In this document: piece after piece, positions 5,001 to 5,856 of the stretch
Layout: every line of letters starts with the position of its first letter
Numbering within the stretch: position 1 is the stretch's first letter
Assembly (NCBI GenBank): GCA_019689515.1
Contig: JADGHI010000266.1
Coordinates: 1 to 5,856, forward strand
Length of the DNA stretch: 5,856 bases
Direction: 5' to 3'
Source: Acetobacteraceae bacterium
GTDB taxonomy: Bacteria > Pseudomonadota > Alphaproteobacteria > Acetobacterales > Acetobacteraceae
The notes under the pieces: generated by a model
What the model was told of the DNA's origin: nothing
What the model saw: only the letters and a program-made list of their open reading frames with translations
The model's database searches: none
Made by a program: the position numbers and the translations under genes

Positions 5001-5856
5001 GGAATTCCGCGCGGCGGTGCTGCGCCGGCTCCGGCGCGCGGACCGGGGGCTGCTCGCCGGGATCGCGGCCTATCGCCGGCATCCATACGTCCGGGCGCTG
5101 GCCGACCCGCCGGCGATCTGGACCGAGGGCAGCAGCCGGCTGCTGGACTTCGCGGCGCCCGAGGCCGCCGCCGGGTGCGTATCGGCGCGGGTGACGGCGC
5201 TGTTCGTGCCCTCGCTGATCAACCGGGCCTATGTGCTGGACCTGGCGCCGGGCCGCTCGCTGCTGCGCTTCCTCGCCGCGCAGGAGGGCATCCGGCCGCT
5301 GCTGCTCGACTGGGGCTGGCCGGGCGAGGTGGAGCGCGGCTTCACCCTGACCGACTACATCGCCGGGCGCCTCGAGCGCGCGCTCGGCGCCGCCGGGCGC
5401 GAGCCGGTGGTGCTGGTGGGCTACTGCATGGGCGGGCTGCTCGCCCTCGCCGCCGCCCTGCGCCGGCCCGACCGGGTGCGCGCCCTGGCGCTGCTCGCGA
5501 CCCCCTGGGACTTCCACGGCGATGCCGAGGCCGAGCGGCGCGCGCGCTCCCTCGCTGCGCTGCTGTCCGGGATCGAGCCGGTGCTGGAGGCGCATGGCGC
5601 GCTGCCGGTGGACATGCTCCAGGTGCTGTTCGCGATGCTCGATCCCTGGTCGGTCGCGGCCAAGTTCCGCAGCTTCGCGCGGCTCGACCCGGCCAGCGAG
5701 CGGGCGGCGCTGTTCGTCGCGCTGGAGGACTGGCTGAACGACGGCGTGCCGCTCGCCGCCCCGGTGGCGCGGGAGTGCCTCGGCGGCTGGTACGGGCGGA
5801 ACGAGCCCGGGCGGCTGCTCTGGCGGGTCGCGGGGGCGGTGGTGGACCCCGCCGCC
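4777..5856 (+). CDS. PhaC-like alpha/beta-hydrolase (PHA synthase family), 3' truncated
   Basis: Open to the window edge; 360 residues are visible and no stop is reached. The helical N-terminus includes RPLPLHLSLAMLRG (11-24) and AYRRHPYVRAL (98-108). The alpha/beta-hydrolase core then shows FVPSLINRAYVLDL (143-156), LLLDWGWPG (175-183), FTLTDYIAGRLERAL (189-203) and the nucleophile elbow GYCMGG (215-220, Cys217). This is the Cys-type lipase box of PHA synthases rather than the Ser box of ordinary hydrolases. EDWLNDGVPLAAPVARECL (317-335) also fits PhaC relatives. The catalytic Asp and His should lie beyond the edge. ATG 4777 is the first possible start: the frame has a stop at 4663-4665 and no other ATG or GTG between. 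It has no Shine-Dalgarno, so translation may be coupled to the overlapping gene. ATG 4837 and GTG 5017 are alternatives. It may polymerise hydroxyacyl-CoA, or be a related hydrolase or depolymerase. Confidence 0.85.
   Translation, partial: MTAPLRRRGPRPLPLHLSLAMLRGLAAAATAPTPDGLTWPPAWPSWNGASPISKAARAEASRIAAALAAGGHRPEEFRAAVLRRLRRADRGLLAGIAAYRRHPYVRALADPPAIWTEGSSRLLDFAAPEAAAGCVSARVTALFVPSLINRAYVLDLAPGRSLLRFLAAQEGIRPLLLDWGWPGEVERGFTLTDYIAGRLERALGAAGREPVVLVGYCMGGLLALAAALRRPDRVRALALLATPWDFHGDAEAERRARSLAALLSGIEPVLEAHGALPVDMLQVLFAMLDPWSVAAKFRSFARLDPASERAALFVALEDWLNDGVPLAAPVARECLGGWYGRNEPGRLLWRVAGAVVDPAA

Noticed and set aside
4561..5595. Long minus-strand frame opposite the PhaC-like gene
   Set aside because: It shows Arg/Pro-rich shadow composition. 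The plus strand has conserved PhaC-type motifs.
1..5856. CRISPR arrays, insertion sequences, attachment sites or integrases
   Set aside because: No regularly spaced repeats, transposase-like frames or terminal repeats were seen.

Overview
The window is very GC-rich DNA with long open frames on both strands and few stops. Gene content (PhaR-type repressor, NIPSNAP protein, family-5 solute-binding protein, PhaC-like alpha/beta-hydrolase with a small coiled-coil partner) points to an alphaproteobacterium, most likely of the Rhodospirillales/Acetobacterales (Roseomonas-like). The lineage is inferred from recalled protein resemblance, not from a marker gene.

Left part (1-2743, plus strand). Bases 1-164 hold no gene I can support. 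A small lipoprotein gene (165-452) follows. Next is a 273-bp gap holding three successive strong inverted repeats (461-496, 556-603, 613-660). Then come a periplasmic family-5 ABC solute-binding protein (726-2387) and, 17 bp later, a NIPSNAP-family protein (2405-2743). The last two look like one transcription unit ending at a hairpin at 2758-2788. No ABC permease or ATPase is present.

Middle part (2973-4301, minus strand). A 229-bp convergent gap separates the plus-strand pair from two minus-strand regulators. phaR (4301-3588), the polyhydroxyalkanoate (PHA) synthesis regulator, lies first in transcription order. An XRE-type helix-turn-helix regulator (3470-2973) follows, separated by 117 bp with a small hairpin just after phaR.

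Right part (4302-5856). A 210-bp divergent control region carries several palindromes and TGC-rich repeats that could be operators. It is followed on the plus strand by a small Trp-rich protein with a C-terminal heptad coiled coil (4512-5000). A PhaC-like alpha/beta-hydrolase (4777 to the window edge, cut at its 3' end) overlaps that gene by about 224 bp in another frame. Together phaR, the small protein and the PhaC-like enzyme look like a compact PHA module: a repressor divergent from a synthase-like enzyme with a possible PhaE/phasin-like helper. The most interesting points are the long out-of-frame overlap, the repeat-rich divergent control region, and the cluster of hairpins before the solute-binding protein gene.
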